Origin: Thermotogota bacterium | Lineage (GTDB): Bacteria; Thermotogota; Thermotogae; Petrotogales; Petrotogaceae | Direction of reading: 5' to 3' | Assembly: GCA_029780115.1 (NCBI GenBank) | Contig: JAKOZG010000016.1 | Location: 1-64,000 of the forward strand | DNA: 64,000 bases | In this document: positions 56,356 to 64,000 of the stretch, one piece after another | Position numbering within the stretch: the stretch's first letter is position 1 | Layout of the letters: the number at the start of each line of letters is the position of its first letter | Notes under the pieces: generated by a model | Database searches by the model: none | The model's input: the letters and a program-made list of their open reading frames with translations, nothing else | Told to the model about the DNA's origin: nothing | Program-made: the position numbers and the translations under genes

Positions 56356-57438
56356 CTAAACGTGAAACAGATATTCCATTGTACCACTACCTTTAGTTTC
56401 TTTCCCTTTCCATTTTCCATCTGCTTCAAGTACATAATTAGCTATATACTCATTAGTTGGACCTATATTACCTCCCCATGAAAGATGAGCTTTCTTTTTT
56501 ACAATAAAATCAAAAGGTTCACCAACAACTCTCCACTTCACGGGTATTTCCGTATTAATTGTTTCATCATGTACATATTCTATTTCTTCGATTTTAAACT
56601 CATCGCGCAAAAAATGGTACCATTTTCCTTCCATTAAGGCAGCTCCTTCCCCAGCTTCTATTATCCCCTCTTTTCCCATTGTAATAGGATGATGGAAAAG
56701 ATGAAGAGCACCCTCTGGGAATTGCAAATTCAACCATCTCCAACAATGAATGTTAAATCCAGAAAATATACCAAGACTGTGTTCAACAATACCCCGACCA
56801 TCTTTTATTTCAATTTCTTTTCCTTGAACTTCTATTTCTCCAGTCACCTTAATAGCAAAGATATCGTATGCCTTTTGAGCAATAGAAGGAGTTAGTGCCA
56901 TCTTACCGTTAAAGTATGTAATCACGCCATCTTCTAATGGATCATATTTAAGATGACCAGAAATATTATTTTTTCTATCAACGAAATACATGGAATATCC
57001 TGTAGTAATCTCACCATCAAATATCATTTCAAATTCTTCGACATGTACTTCCTGATGAAATTTGTGTTTCGACGTCTGGAAAATAGCTTTAGAAAATTTT
57101 TTCTCCCATCTTCCAGATGTAAATTTCGTTGAAATGAAAAAAGAATCTAAAAATGAAAATCGAAGCTGAGGAGAATTGACCCAGAACAGTCTAAAAACAC
57201 TGTCTATAGGCATCATACCATTTTCAGAATTAAACATTAAATAAATCATGCCTTCTTCCATTGGTCCACCGGTTTCTTCAAAATCTGGGACAACACAACG
57301 ATTGAAACGTTCGATAGAATTAACAAATTTTTCTATCTCTTCTTTATCTACCTTCTTCATTTTCGACAACAATCTTGCATTCCTTAAAAGAAAACCTAAC
57401 CTTGGTTTGGGAGAAGCCTCTTCACTTGAATTCGACAT
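56356..57438 (-). CDS. Predicted AttH/CrtC-like (lipocalin-type) protein
   Basis: The 360-residue protein is beta-rich without a signal peptide or membrane helix. Tryptophan/histidine-rich blocks such as VEHSLGIFSGFNIHCWRW and LHLFHHPI, and the ending GSGTMEYLFHV, recall the two-domain calycin fold of AttH and hydroxyneurosporene synthase CrtC. Those act on lipid-like substrates. The match is by pattern only. It lies between two MFS transporters in the same direction, 61 bases after the second, suggesting a shared uptake or efflux pathway. Confidence 0.5.
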   Translation of the reverse strand: MSNSSEEASPKPRLGFLLRNARLLSKMKKVDKEEIEKFVNSIERFNRCVVPDFEETGGPMEEGMIYLMFNSENGMMPIDSVFRLFWVNSPQLRFSFLDSFFISTKFTSGRWEKKFSKAIFQTSKHKFHQEVHVEEFEMIFDGEITTGYSMYFVDRKNNISGHLKYDPLEDGVITYFNGKMALTPSIAQKAYDIFAIKVTGEIEVQGKEIEIKDGRGIVEHSLGIFSGFNIHCWRWLNLQFPEGALHLFHHPITMGKEGIIEAGEGAALMEGKWYHFLRDEFKIEEIEYVHDETINTEIPVKWRVVGEPFDFIVKKKAHLSWGGNIGPTNEYIANYVLEADGKWKGKETKGSGTMEYLFHV

Positions 57439-57499
57439 ATTAATCTCCTCCTCTTAAAATATGTTATTTCTCAAATTAGGGATTTTTAAAAATCCTGAT

Positions 57500-58780
57500 T
57501 CATTTCAACGATTCTTCGCTAAACTTCACTTCTTTGTGATTTTTTCTTTCAAGAACGATAGCTAAATAGTAAGTGAAAATTGCGCCAATAACAAAAAGTA
57601 TTAAATTTACTACAAAAGGTAACCCACGCCATTTCTCAGAAAGAAGTCCCGCTATCCATCCAAAAGGCGAAGTTAAGCCGATCATGATCACATGTAAGAT
57701 TGCCATAATCCTTGCTCGCTCTTTTGGATCAACAGTAATAACTGTAAGTGAGTCTGTAAGAGGATTAATAAGAGATAAACTGAGCGCTTCTAATAACGTA
57801 CTGATAACTAAAATTGCATACCCTTTGAAAGGAGTGCTAATTAACAATAATTGACTAACCACAAAGGTTCCAAATCCTGTTAAAAGTGGATACTTAAACC
57901 GTTCAACATTAATTTTTGGAACCACAATGAAAAAAAGAACCAAAACGGTTGCAGATCGCAAAAGATGAAACAACGACACATTTTGAACAGGAATACCTAC
58001 TTTTTCTGTAATAAAAAGAGGCCAAAATGTATTATTTATCATATTAACTATACTCATAACCAACAATATTCCAAAAGCTAACAACGTTTCAGGAGAATTT
58101 TTAATAATTTTGAATACATCGCCGTATTGCTTCAACAATGAAAATACACTTTCATCTTTTGTTTCTTCTATTCTTCGTTGACCTTGTTTAGTTTCACGTG
58201 AAAATATATACAAAATAACAAATTTTAGCGTCATCATAACAAAAGCGATTAAATACAAAATCCTTACAGCAGGTACAACACTAAACTTTCCCACAAATAC
58301 TCCTGCAATAGGTGCAAAAAAAGCGGCTATTAATCCTGAAATATGCACCCAAGAATAAATATGTACTAACTTTTCTTCTTGTGCATCCTCAACCATTAAA
58401 CACATCCAAGAATTAGCAGTTACCCTATGAACACTATTGATTATAGCAGCTATTAAAAAATACGTAAAGCTTTTTGCAAAAGCCCAAATTAAACACGGAA
58501 TACTCCAGGCTATAATATCAAATATAAAAGTTGTTTTCCTTCTGCCTAGTTTATCAGTAATCGCTCCACTCAACAAGGCAAATAAAATCTGAAAAACCAA
58601 TCCTATACTCGTTATAATGCCAATCTGCACATCTCCTAGACCTAACGAATGCATGTATATTGAAGCATATGGCAAATATAAATTATACGGTATACCCCAT
58701 AAAGGCTCAGTTAGTACACAAACTTTTGGATTACCTTTTAAATTTATTAAGGTATCAACCATAGGATGACGTTTTTTCAA
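57500..58780 (-). CDS. Major facilitator superfamily transporter
   Basis: The 426-residue protein has 12 predicted helices and the MFS loop motif GAITDKLGRRKT between helices 2 and 3. It differs from the GPH protein downstream. The start is TTG ten bases after AGGAG; ATG 58762 is an alternative. A consensus-like promoter with an overlapping inverted repeat lies just upstream, so expression is probably regulated. Substrate is unknown. Confidence 0.82.
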   Translation of the reverse strand: MKKRHPMVDTLINLKGNPKVCVLTEPLWGIPYNLYLPYASIYMHSLGLGDVQIGIITSIGLVFQILFALLSGAITDKLGRRKTTFIFDIIAWSIPCLIWAFAKSFTYFLIAAIINSVHRVTANSWMCLMVEDAQEEKLVHIYSWVHISGLIAAFFAPIAGVFVGKFSVVPAVRILYLIAFVMMTLKFVILYIFSRETKQGQRRIEETKDESVFSLLKQYGDVFKIIKNSPETLLAFGILLVMSIVNMINNTFWPLFITEKVGIPVQNVSLFHLLRSATVLVLFFIVVPKINVERFKYPLLTGFGTFVVSQLLLISTPFKGYAILVISTLLEALSLSLINPLTDSLTVITVDPKERARIMAILHVIMIGLTSPFGWIAGLLSEKWRGLPFVVNLILFVIGAIFTYYLAIVLERKNHKEVKFSEESLK

Positions 58781-58820
58781 TATTAAAGCTCTCCTGTATT
58801 TTTATAATAAAAAAGCAATT

Positions 58821-58839
58821 ATTTAGATTATATCTAAAT
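58821..58839. promoter_or_regulatory. Operator-like inverted repeat over the MFS promoter
   Basis: ATTTAGAT-N3-ATCTAAAT has perfect eight-base arms and overlaps the -10 box of the minus-strand promoter. This is the expected place for a repressor site. Confidence 0.5.
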
Positions 58840-58855
58840 TTATTACAAATAGCAA
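58827..58855 (-). promoter_or_regulatory. Sigma-A promoter for the 58780 MFS gene
   Basis: On the minus strand TTGCTA (58855-58850) and TATAAT (58832-58827) are 17 bases apart, 47 bases ahead of the TTG start codon. Confidence 0.65.
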
Positions 58856-59197
58856 GTTGAAAGTAAGTAAACAACATGTTTATTAATATATACATCGAAT
58901 TAAAATAATTACCTATTCAAAGAATATCGTAAACAAATAATAAATAATTTATAAAAACGACATAAATATTTATATTATTAACATAATATTCTAAATACTG
59001 TAACTTAAAGTTATTCATAAATAAATGTATATATTACATAATAGAATATACCTATTAATATTTTTCTCTTTTAATTTATGCCTTTAATTTCATAAAACAG
59101 ATTATAAAAAGACGTATAGCAATAGAAATGATCAACTCTCAGTATTTAGTTCTAAAAAACTTTGAAGTACCAAAAAAACTTGGGAGGTGAATCGTAA

Positions 59198-59701
59198 ATG
59201 AAAAAGTATCTATCTGTTTTTATTATCACAACGATTTTGTGTATGGCAGGATTTGTTTTTGGACAATTAATAACAGACTGGAATCCTGGAAATGAATTAA
59301 CAGTTAATGCAGAAGGCGAACCTTGGGCAACTGTAGATCTCAGTCCTACAGAAGTTACGTTAACTTATTCAGCAACTCTACAAGGGGGTACTTTATTAGG
59401 TACTGTAAGTGCGGATCCTTCAACCTTTACTTTAAGCATTGATACCAATGTTAACTATGAGATTACAGCAGTATTTACTGCTGATGCAAACAATTTCTTA
59501 GACAAAACTCTGAAACTTTTGTACGATGGAAATGATCTTCTTGCAGGAAATTCAATCAAAGGCGCCCCTACTACTGAGGAACCAGCTGTACATACTCTTA
59601 CTGTCGAACCAGATAGTGTTTCTGATCTCAAATATTTTAGAGAAGCAAAGAAAATCGGAACCATTACCTTCACTGTTGCAGAACAGATTTCGCAAGAGTA
59701 A
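59198..59701 (+). CDS. Small secreted beta-rich protein of unknown function
   Basis: The 167-residue protein has a signal peptide (about 1-22, ending VFGQ). The mature part is rich in Thr, Val and Ala with short alternating strands (VTLTYSATL, TFTLSID, ITAVFTADA, GTITFTVAEQ). This suggests a beta-sandwich like those of surface-layer or pilus-type subunits. There is no cysteine or lipobox in the mature part. It has a strong ribosome site and stands alone between divergent and convergent neighbours. I cannot assign a family. Confidence 0.7.
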   Translation: MKKYLSVFIITTILCMAGFVFGQLITDWNPGNELTVNAEGEPWATVDLSPTEVTLTYSATLQGGTLLGTVSADPSTFTLSIDTNVNYEITAVFTADANNFLDKTLKLLYDGNDLLAGNSIKGAPTTEEPAVHTLTVEPDSVSDLKYFREAKKIGTITFTVAEQISQE

Positions 59702-59739
59702 TAATATCGCATCTTTCTACAAATAAAATTGTGTAAATT

Positions 59740-59772
59740 CCCCTTCAAGGATCTTATTTGTTCTTGAAGGGG
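59740..59772. terminator. Inverted repeat between convergent genes, likely terminator
   Basis: CCCCTTCAAG and CTTGAAGGGG form a perfect ten-base stem with a 13-base loop. T-tracts are weak on both sides, so function as an intrinsic terminator is uncertain. Confidence 0.55.
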
Positions 59773-59795
59773 GTTGGTCTAAACAGCATTACATC

Positions 59796-60443
59796 CTATC
59801 CACTCCAGCCATACTCGCCAACAAGTGGAACAAAAGTACATCCTCCTGCAAATTCCTTTTTCATACTTAAATCTTCCATTTTAGTAACTATCAATAAAGT
59901 TTGATAATGTCTTGACCCTACTGGAATAACCATTCTTCCGCCAACTTTTAATTGATTAAATAATGGTTCAGGGACATCAGGTGCCCCTGCAGAAACGATA
60001 ATTTTATCAAAACTAATATCCTCTTCTGGCCATCCTTTTGTTCCGTCTCCAACATAAATTTTTATATTCATGTAATCCAAGTCTTCGAGTATTTCTTTAG
60101 CCCTTTTAGCTAAAGTTTCACTCCTTTCTATCGAATACACAAATTTGACTATTTCAGCTAATAATGCTGTTTGATAACCAGACCCTGTACCAATTTCCAA
60201 AACAACATCATTTTCTTCTAAATTCAAATGTTGCAACATTAAAGCGATCATATACGGTTGAGAAATAGTCTGCCCCTCCCCGATGGGTAAAGGACAATCT
60301 TCATATGCGTACTCTTTAACATTCTCAGGCACAAAAAGATGCCTCTCCACTTTTAGAAAAGCATCCAAAACCTTCCTATCAGTTATCCCTCTTAGTTCAA
60401 GCTGTTCATGAACCATTCTCTTACGTGCTAGCTCAAAATCCAT
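59796..60443 (-). CDS. pcm: Protein-L-isoaspartate O-methyltransferase
   Basis: The 215-residue enzyme starts repair of damaged aspartyl residues using SAM. Visible are PIGEGQTISQPYMIALML (substrate site), VLEIGTGSGYQTALLAE (SAM loop) and IIVSAGAPDVPE. Its ATG overlaps the stop of the upstream Nfn-like gene by one base (TAATG), so the two are coupled. Confidence 0.96.
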   Translation of the reverse strand: MDFELARKRMVHEQLELRGITDRKVLDAFLKVERHLFVPENVKEYAYEDCPLPIGEGQTISQPYMIALMLQHLNLEENDVVLEIGTGSGYQTALLAEIVKFVYSIERSETLAKRAKEILEDLDYMNIKIYVGDGTKGWPEEDISFDKIIVSAGAPDVPEPLFNQLKVGGRMVIPVGSRHYQTLLIVTKMEDLSMKKEFAGGCTFVPLVGEYGWSG

Positions 60444-62683
60444 TAACTCTTCCTCTCCTTGATTCTAGAGAATACATATTCATCAATAGCTTTAGCAGCC
60501 TTCTTACCAGCCCCCATCGCCTCTATAACAGTAGCGGCACCTGTAACTATATCTCCACCTGCATAAACCCCTTCTACAGAGGTTGCTCCAGTTTCTGGAT
60601 CTGCTTTTATATAACCCCATTTATTCAACTCAAGTTCAGTGAAATTGTCTAACAAAACCCTGTTTGCTTCTTGTCCAATTGCTACTATAAACATGTCACA
60701 GGTAATGGTGAAGTTACTATTTTTCACCGGTGTAGGTCTTCTTCTACCAGAAGCATCAGGTTCTCCAAGTTCCATCTTTTGGCAAACAACACCCACCAAA
60801 TTACCCCTATCATCTCCAATACATTCAACAGGGTTAGTGAGCCACATAAACTCAATTCCTTCCTCAACTGCATTTTCATACTCTTCTCTTCTAGCTGGCA
60901 TCTCATTTTCTGTTCTACGATAAACAACCGTAACTTTGTCTGCACCTAACCTCAATGCAGAACGAGAAGCATCCATAGCAACGTTACCTCCGCCAACAAC
61001 AACTACATTCTTCCCCATTTTTACAGGCGTATCATAATATGGGAATTCATAAGCTTTCATCAAATTAACCCTAGTTAAAAACTCACTAGATGAATAAACA
61101 CCGTTTAGATTCTCTCCCGGGATGTTTAAAAACTTAGGAGTTCCAGCTCCTGTAGCGATATAAATTGCATCATATTCCTTTCTCAATTCGTCTATTGTTA
61201 CAGTCTTTCCTACAACAACATCCGTTTGAATTTCTACCCCCAAGGATTTAACATATTCAATCTCTTCATATACAATCCTTTTTGGAAGCCTAAATTCAGG
61301 AATTCCATACATCAAAACTCCGCCAGGTTTGTGCAAAGCTTCAAATATCTTAACGTAATATCCCATCTTTGCCAAATCAGCAGCCACTGTCAAACCAGAA
61401 GGACCAGAACCTACAACAGCAACTTTACCTTTAATTTCACTGTTTGAAAGTTCTTCTCTTACCTCTTGCCTTTTTTGAACCATATCCCAATCTCCAACAA
61501 ACCTCTCAAGTCTGCCGATAGCAACTGGTTCAAACACCTTAGATTTACCCAGTGTACATACCCCTTCACATTGATTTTCTTGTGGACATACCCTTCCACA
61601 TATTGAAGGAAGATTATTGTAAGATTTTAAAATTTCAGCTGACCTTGAAAGATCACCCTCTAATAACGCACGGATAAAGCCAGGAATATCAACCCCTACA
61701 GGACATCCTTCGATACATGGGGCATTCTTACACTGCAAACACCTTTCTGCCTCCATAAGCGCTTCCTCTAAACAGTAACCAAATGAAACCTCTTGAAAGT
61801 TTCTTCTTCTTTCTTCTGGAGGTTGTTTTCGAACAGGCACCTTATTTTTCAAAATATTCTTAGGTTTCTTTTTCTTGGTTTCTTGCAGAGCCCTTTTCTC
61901 TTCCTCTTTGTATTGACCCAACCTATTTAACAGTTCATCCCAGTTAACTAACTCTCCATCGAACTCAGGCCCGTCTACACAAGCAAATTTAACGCTACCG
62001 GCTATAGTAACCCTACACCCTCCACACATTCCTGTCCCATCAACCATTATAGGGTTCAAAGACACTGTTATCGGATAACCTAATTCCTGAGCCGTTAAAG
62101 TAGCATATTTCATCATAATTACAGGACCAATAGCCCAAGCTCTATCTACCTTTTCACCTTCTTGAGCTAACAATTTCATAGCATCGGTTACTAATCCCTT
62201 CATTCCTTTAGAACCATCATCAGTGGTAATAATTACTCTATCAGTAATTTCTTGAAATTCATCTTCTAAAATCAATAAATTTGAGGTTCTAGCTCCCAAA
62301 ATAGCAATAACCTTGTTTCCAGCTTGTTTTAAAGCCTTTAAAATTGGGTAAATTGGGGCAATACCAATTCCACCACCTATCAGCAAAACAGTCCCATAAT
62401 AATCTATTTCTGAAGGCTTTCCTAGAGGTCCTACTACATGAGCATAGCTCTGTCCATTTTCTAATTCAGCCATTTTTTTGGTACTTTTACCCACAACCTG
62501 GAAAATAAGCCTGATTTTACTACCTTTTGTATCTGCTATTGTCAAAGGTATTCTTTCTCCATCTTCCTCCCCCATAACAATAACAAATTGTCCTGGTTTT
62601 GCATTCTCTACAATCTTAGGTGCCTCAACCCAAACACTAAAAGTATCCTTAGCTATTTGAATCTTGTCTGAAATTTCAAACAT
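60443..62683 (-). CDS. Fused NfnA-NfnB type flavoprotein (ferredoxin-NADP reductase / glutamate synthase small-chain like)
   Basis: The 746-residue protein joins two units. Residues 1-270 resemble PyrK/NfnA: an FAD/NAD reductase domain ending with a [2Fe-2S] motif (GTGMCGGCRV and a later FACVDG). Residues 300-746 resemble NfnB/GltD: two [4Fe-4S] clusters (CLQCKNAPCIEGCP and CGRVCPQENQCEGVC), FAD site GSGPSGLTVAADLA and NADPH site GGGNVAMDASR. NfnAB couples NADH and ferredoxin to NADP by electron bifurcation. ATG 62683 has GGAGG five bases ahead. No glutamate synthase large subunit is nearby, favouring the Nfn reading. Confidence 0.88.
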   Translation of the reverse strand: MFEISDKIQIAKDTFSVWVEAPKIVENAKPGQFVIVMGEEDGERIPLTIADTKGSKIRLIFQVVGKSTKKMAELENGQSYAHVVGPLGKPSEIDYYGTVLLIGGGIGIAPIYPILKALKQAGNKVIAILGARTSNLLILEDEFQEITDRVIITTDDGSKGMKGLVTDAMKLLAQEGEKVDRAWAIGPVIMMKYATLTAQELGYPITVSLNPIMVDGTGMCGGCRVTIAGSVKFACVDGPEFDGELVNWDELLNRLGQYKEEEKRALQETKKKKPKNILKNKVPVRKQPPEERRRNFQEVSFGYCLEEALMEAERCLQCKNAPCIEGCPVGVDIPGFIRALLEGDLSRSAEILKSYNNLPSICGRVCPQENQCEGVCTLGKSKVFEPVAIGRLERFVGDWDMVQKRQEVREELSNSEIKGKVAVVGSGPSGLTVAADLAKMGYYVKIFEALHKPGGVLMYGIPEFRLPKRIVYEEIEYVKSLGVEIQTDVVVGKTVTIDELRKEYDAIYIATGAGTPKFLNIPGENLNGVYSSSEFLTRVNLMKAYEFPYYDTPVKMGKNVVVVGGGNVAMDASRSALRLGADKVTVVYRRTENEMPARREEYENAVEEGIEFMWLTNPVECIGDDRGNLVGVVCQKMELGEPDASGRRRPTPVKNSNFTITCDMFIVAIGQEANRVLLDNFTELELNKWGYIKADPETGATSVEGVYAGGDIVTGAATVIEAMGAGKKAAKAIDEYVFSRIKERKS

Positions 62684-62711
62684 ATTAACCTCCATTTGAA
62701 ATTTATAGTTT

Positions 62712-63596
62712 TTACTTCTCTTCAAATCTACCAATCTTAAGTATTTTTGCTATATTAGCATCTTGTGAAATAATAGGCTTTAAGATTCCTTTAGCACATG
62801 TCATTAAAATCGTAACTCCTGGTCCATGCCCTGCTAGCTTACAATCACTGTGTATAATCACACCAATTGAAGCGGCACCTTTTCTATAACATCTACCGTA
62901 GGAATTGTCATGGTCTTGAATATATACCAAATCCCCAAACCTTAACCCAGTCAAGCCATACTCTTTTAAAGCATCATAATCAGCCGTCATAATATCATAA
63001 TCCCCAGTTCCCATAGTTGTAGAACCTATCCCTGATCCCATTAAAAAAGGAGGAACAACCGCAACAACAGGAACATGTAATTCTCCATTCTTTTCAATCA
63101 CATCCATCTTTTCTAAAAGGTTTGGATCTAAATTATACACATGTACATCTGGATAATCTAATAATTTCAAACCTTGACCAAACCCTTTAATTAAAAACTT
63201 ATCGTCAAGAGTTAATTTATCCAAAACGTCTTCAGAAAAATCAATAAGAATATGTTCTGCACCACCATGATGCCCAGTAACAACCCCTTTTGCCCCTTTT
63301 GCATCCCCTGTAACAACCTTTGCTTCATTACCAACGCATGAATAAAAATGGTAACCTCTATTTTGTGGTGAATTTCTATCTTTCTGATCTAACAACGTAG
63401 AAACACCAGGCTCGACATGATCAACTTCCCAACCAAAAGCAGAGTCGCCAACCCTAACGTTGTATGTAATACCACCAGTTCCTGGTACCATAAAAGGCTC
63501 TCCATCATGAGAAACAGAATGCCTTCCAGTATGTTCAGGATTAGAAACAGTACCTTGTACAGAAATCATGACCAGTCTATCTCTATTTGTCCTCAC
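62712..63596 (-). CDS. DUF4438 domain protein
   Basis: The 294-residue protein matches the DUF4438 family known from Thermotoga. It is glycine-rich with HTGRHSVSHDGEPFMVPGTGG near the start, then GVVTGHHGGAEHILIDF and LAGHGPGVTILMTC. No catalytic function is established. Conserved His/Asp residues could bind metal. GTG start eight bases after AGGAGG. It precedes the Nfn-like gene by 28 bases and probably shares its transcript. Confidence 0.85.
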   Translation of the reverse strand: MRTNRDRLVMISVQGTVSNPEHTGRHSVSHDGEPFMVPGTGGITYNVRVGDSAFGWEVDHVEPGVSTLLDQKDRNSPQNRGYHFYSCVGNEAKVVTGDAKGAKGVVTGHHGGAEHILIDFSEDVLDKLTLDDKFLIKGFGQGLKLLDYPDVHVYNLDPNLLEKMDVIEKNGELHVPVVAVVPPFLMGSGIGSTTMGTGDYDIMTADYDALKEYGLTGLRFGDLVYIQDHDNSYGRCYRKGAASIGVIIHSDCKLAGHGPGVTILMTCAKGILKPIISQDANIAKILKIGRFEEK

Positions 63597-63724
63597 TCAA
63601 ACATCCTCCTCTAAACATATAATTAAATTAATCTTTTCTTTATCTTAATGATACCATTTATAACAAATTTAAAAAAGAATTTTTTAATAATAAACGTAAG
63701 TAATTTAAGAATTATAATAAAAAT

Positions 63725-63750
63725 CTGAAAATCCTATATAGGACTTTCAG
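63725..63750 (-). terminator. Terminator downstream of the amidohydrolase
   Basis: CTGAAA-A-TCC and GGA-C-TTTCAG pair with one mismatch around TATATA. On the minus strand ATTTTTATT follows. It lies between the amidohydrolase and DUF4438 genes. Confidence 0.65.
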
Positions 63751-63828
63751 AAAAAGAAACAATAAAAAAGAGATATTAAGAGAAAGAATAATCAACATAA
63801 TAAATATACAAAACAAACGCAAGGAATA

Positions 63829-64000
63829 TTACAAAAAATTTTTAACAAATTCTCCTTCTTTCATAATAACCTGCATCTTTTCAACATCAATATTGTGTAT
63901 ATCTTCCAAAGGATTATCAGAAAGAACCAGTAAATCTGCAAACTTTCCTTCTTCAAGAGTTCCAGTTATATTATCTATTTTAAGCATTTCTGCTCCATTT
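63829..64000 (-). CDS. Amidohydrolase, C-terminal fragment at the window edge
   Basis: About 57 residues are readable from the window end to TAA. They contain GTLEEGKFADLLVLSDNPLEDI, the C-terminal beta-sandwich signature of metal-dependent amidohydrolases (imidazolonepropionase/prolidase-like group). The metal-binding barrel is outside the window, so substrate cannot be judged. Confidence 0.75.
   Translation of the reverse strand, partial: NGAEMLKIDNITGTLEEGKFADLLVLSDNPLEDIHNIDVEKMQVIMKEGEFVKNFL

Larger units (their letters stand above)
58781..59197. other. 417-base AT-rich divergent intergenic region
   Basis: This is one of the most AT-rich stretches in the window. Its left end holds the MFS promoter and inverted repeat. 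Its right end holds the GGGAGGTGA ribosome site of the secreted protein. No clear + promoter, RNA gene or coding frame was seen between them. Confidence 0.5.

Overview
This window is AT-rich bacterial DNA with closely packed, mostly co-directional genes. It has no rRNA, tRNA, CRISPR array, transposase or prophage that I could find. Gene content suggests a member of the Thermotogota, probably a Petrotoga-like organism. The clues are a combined chemotaxis/flagellar export operon, a DUF4438 protein, a sheathed-cell style secretory repertoire, Nfn-type flavoprotein and MalF/MalG permeases with large insertions. The taxonomic assignment is inference from gene content and base composition.

Layout. 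(1) 1-472: the 3' end of a spermidine synthase on +, ended by a bidirectional terminator. (2) 509-6911 (-): yigZ, an orphan ABC-2 permease, mnmE and mfd. (3) 7111-22605 (-): one long motility operon read cinA-cheA-cheW-cheY-fliO-fliP-fliQ-fliR-flhB-flhA-flhF-flhG-pilZ-cheC-cheD-fliA, then three small unrecognised genes. (4) 23008-23643 (+): nth, convergent with a coiled-coil protein, gpsA, trmB, rpsT and metK (-). metK has a strong promoter far upstream, implying an unusually long leader of about 375 nt. (5) 28438-31800 (-): an M23 peptidase, hfq, miaA, an RsmJ-like methyltransferase and a DivIC/FtsB-like protein. (6) 31830-41155 (-): two sugar-type ABC permeases with big insertions, directly after the flagellar basal-body genes fliF-fliG-fliH-fliI and a lytic transglycosylase that appears fused to a beta-barrel. 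(7) 41212-43329 (-): purine salvage (pnp, hpt) and birA. (8) 43776-54712 (+): rodA, ftcD, rlmH, purA, nnr, thiN (apparently with an AUA start), engB, a PEPCK-like P-loop protein, a sirtuin and a BMP-family binding protein. (9) 54796-58780 (-): two MFS transporters around a predicted AttH/CrtC-like protein. (10) 59198-59701 (+): a small secreted beta-rich protein. (11) 59796-64000 (-): pcm, a fused NfnA-NfnB protein, DUF4438 and the end of an amidohydrolase.

The genes work together mainly in motility: two clusters supply the export gate, ATPase complex, MS-ring, switch protein, placement GTPases, sigma-28 and the CheA/W/Y/C/D signalling core. Others serve translation and RNA modification (mnmE, miaA, trmB, rlmH, rpsT, hfq, engB), and purine and one-carbon metabolism (purA, pnp, hpt, ftcD, metK).

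Start codons were set by Shine-Dalgarno spacing; many are GTG or TTG. The points most worth a second look are the AUA-initiated thiN, the transglycosylase/beta-barrel fusion, the MalG insertion, the metK leader with its operator-like palindrome, and the hairpin placed between the ribosome binding site and start codon of purA.
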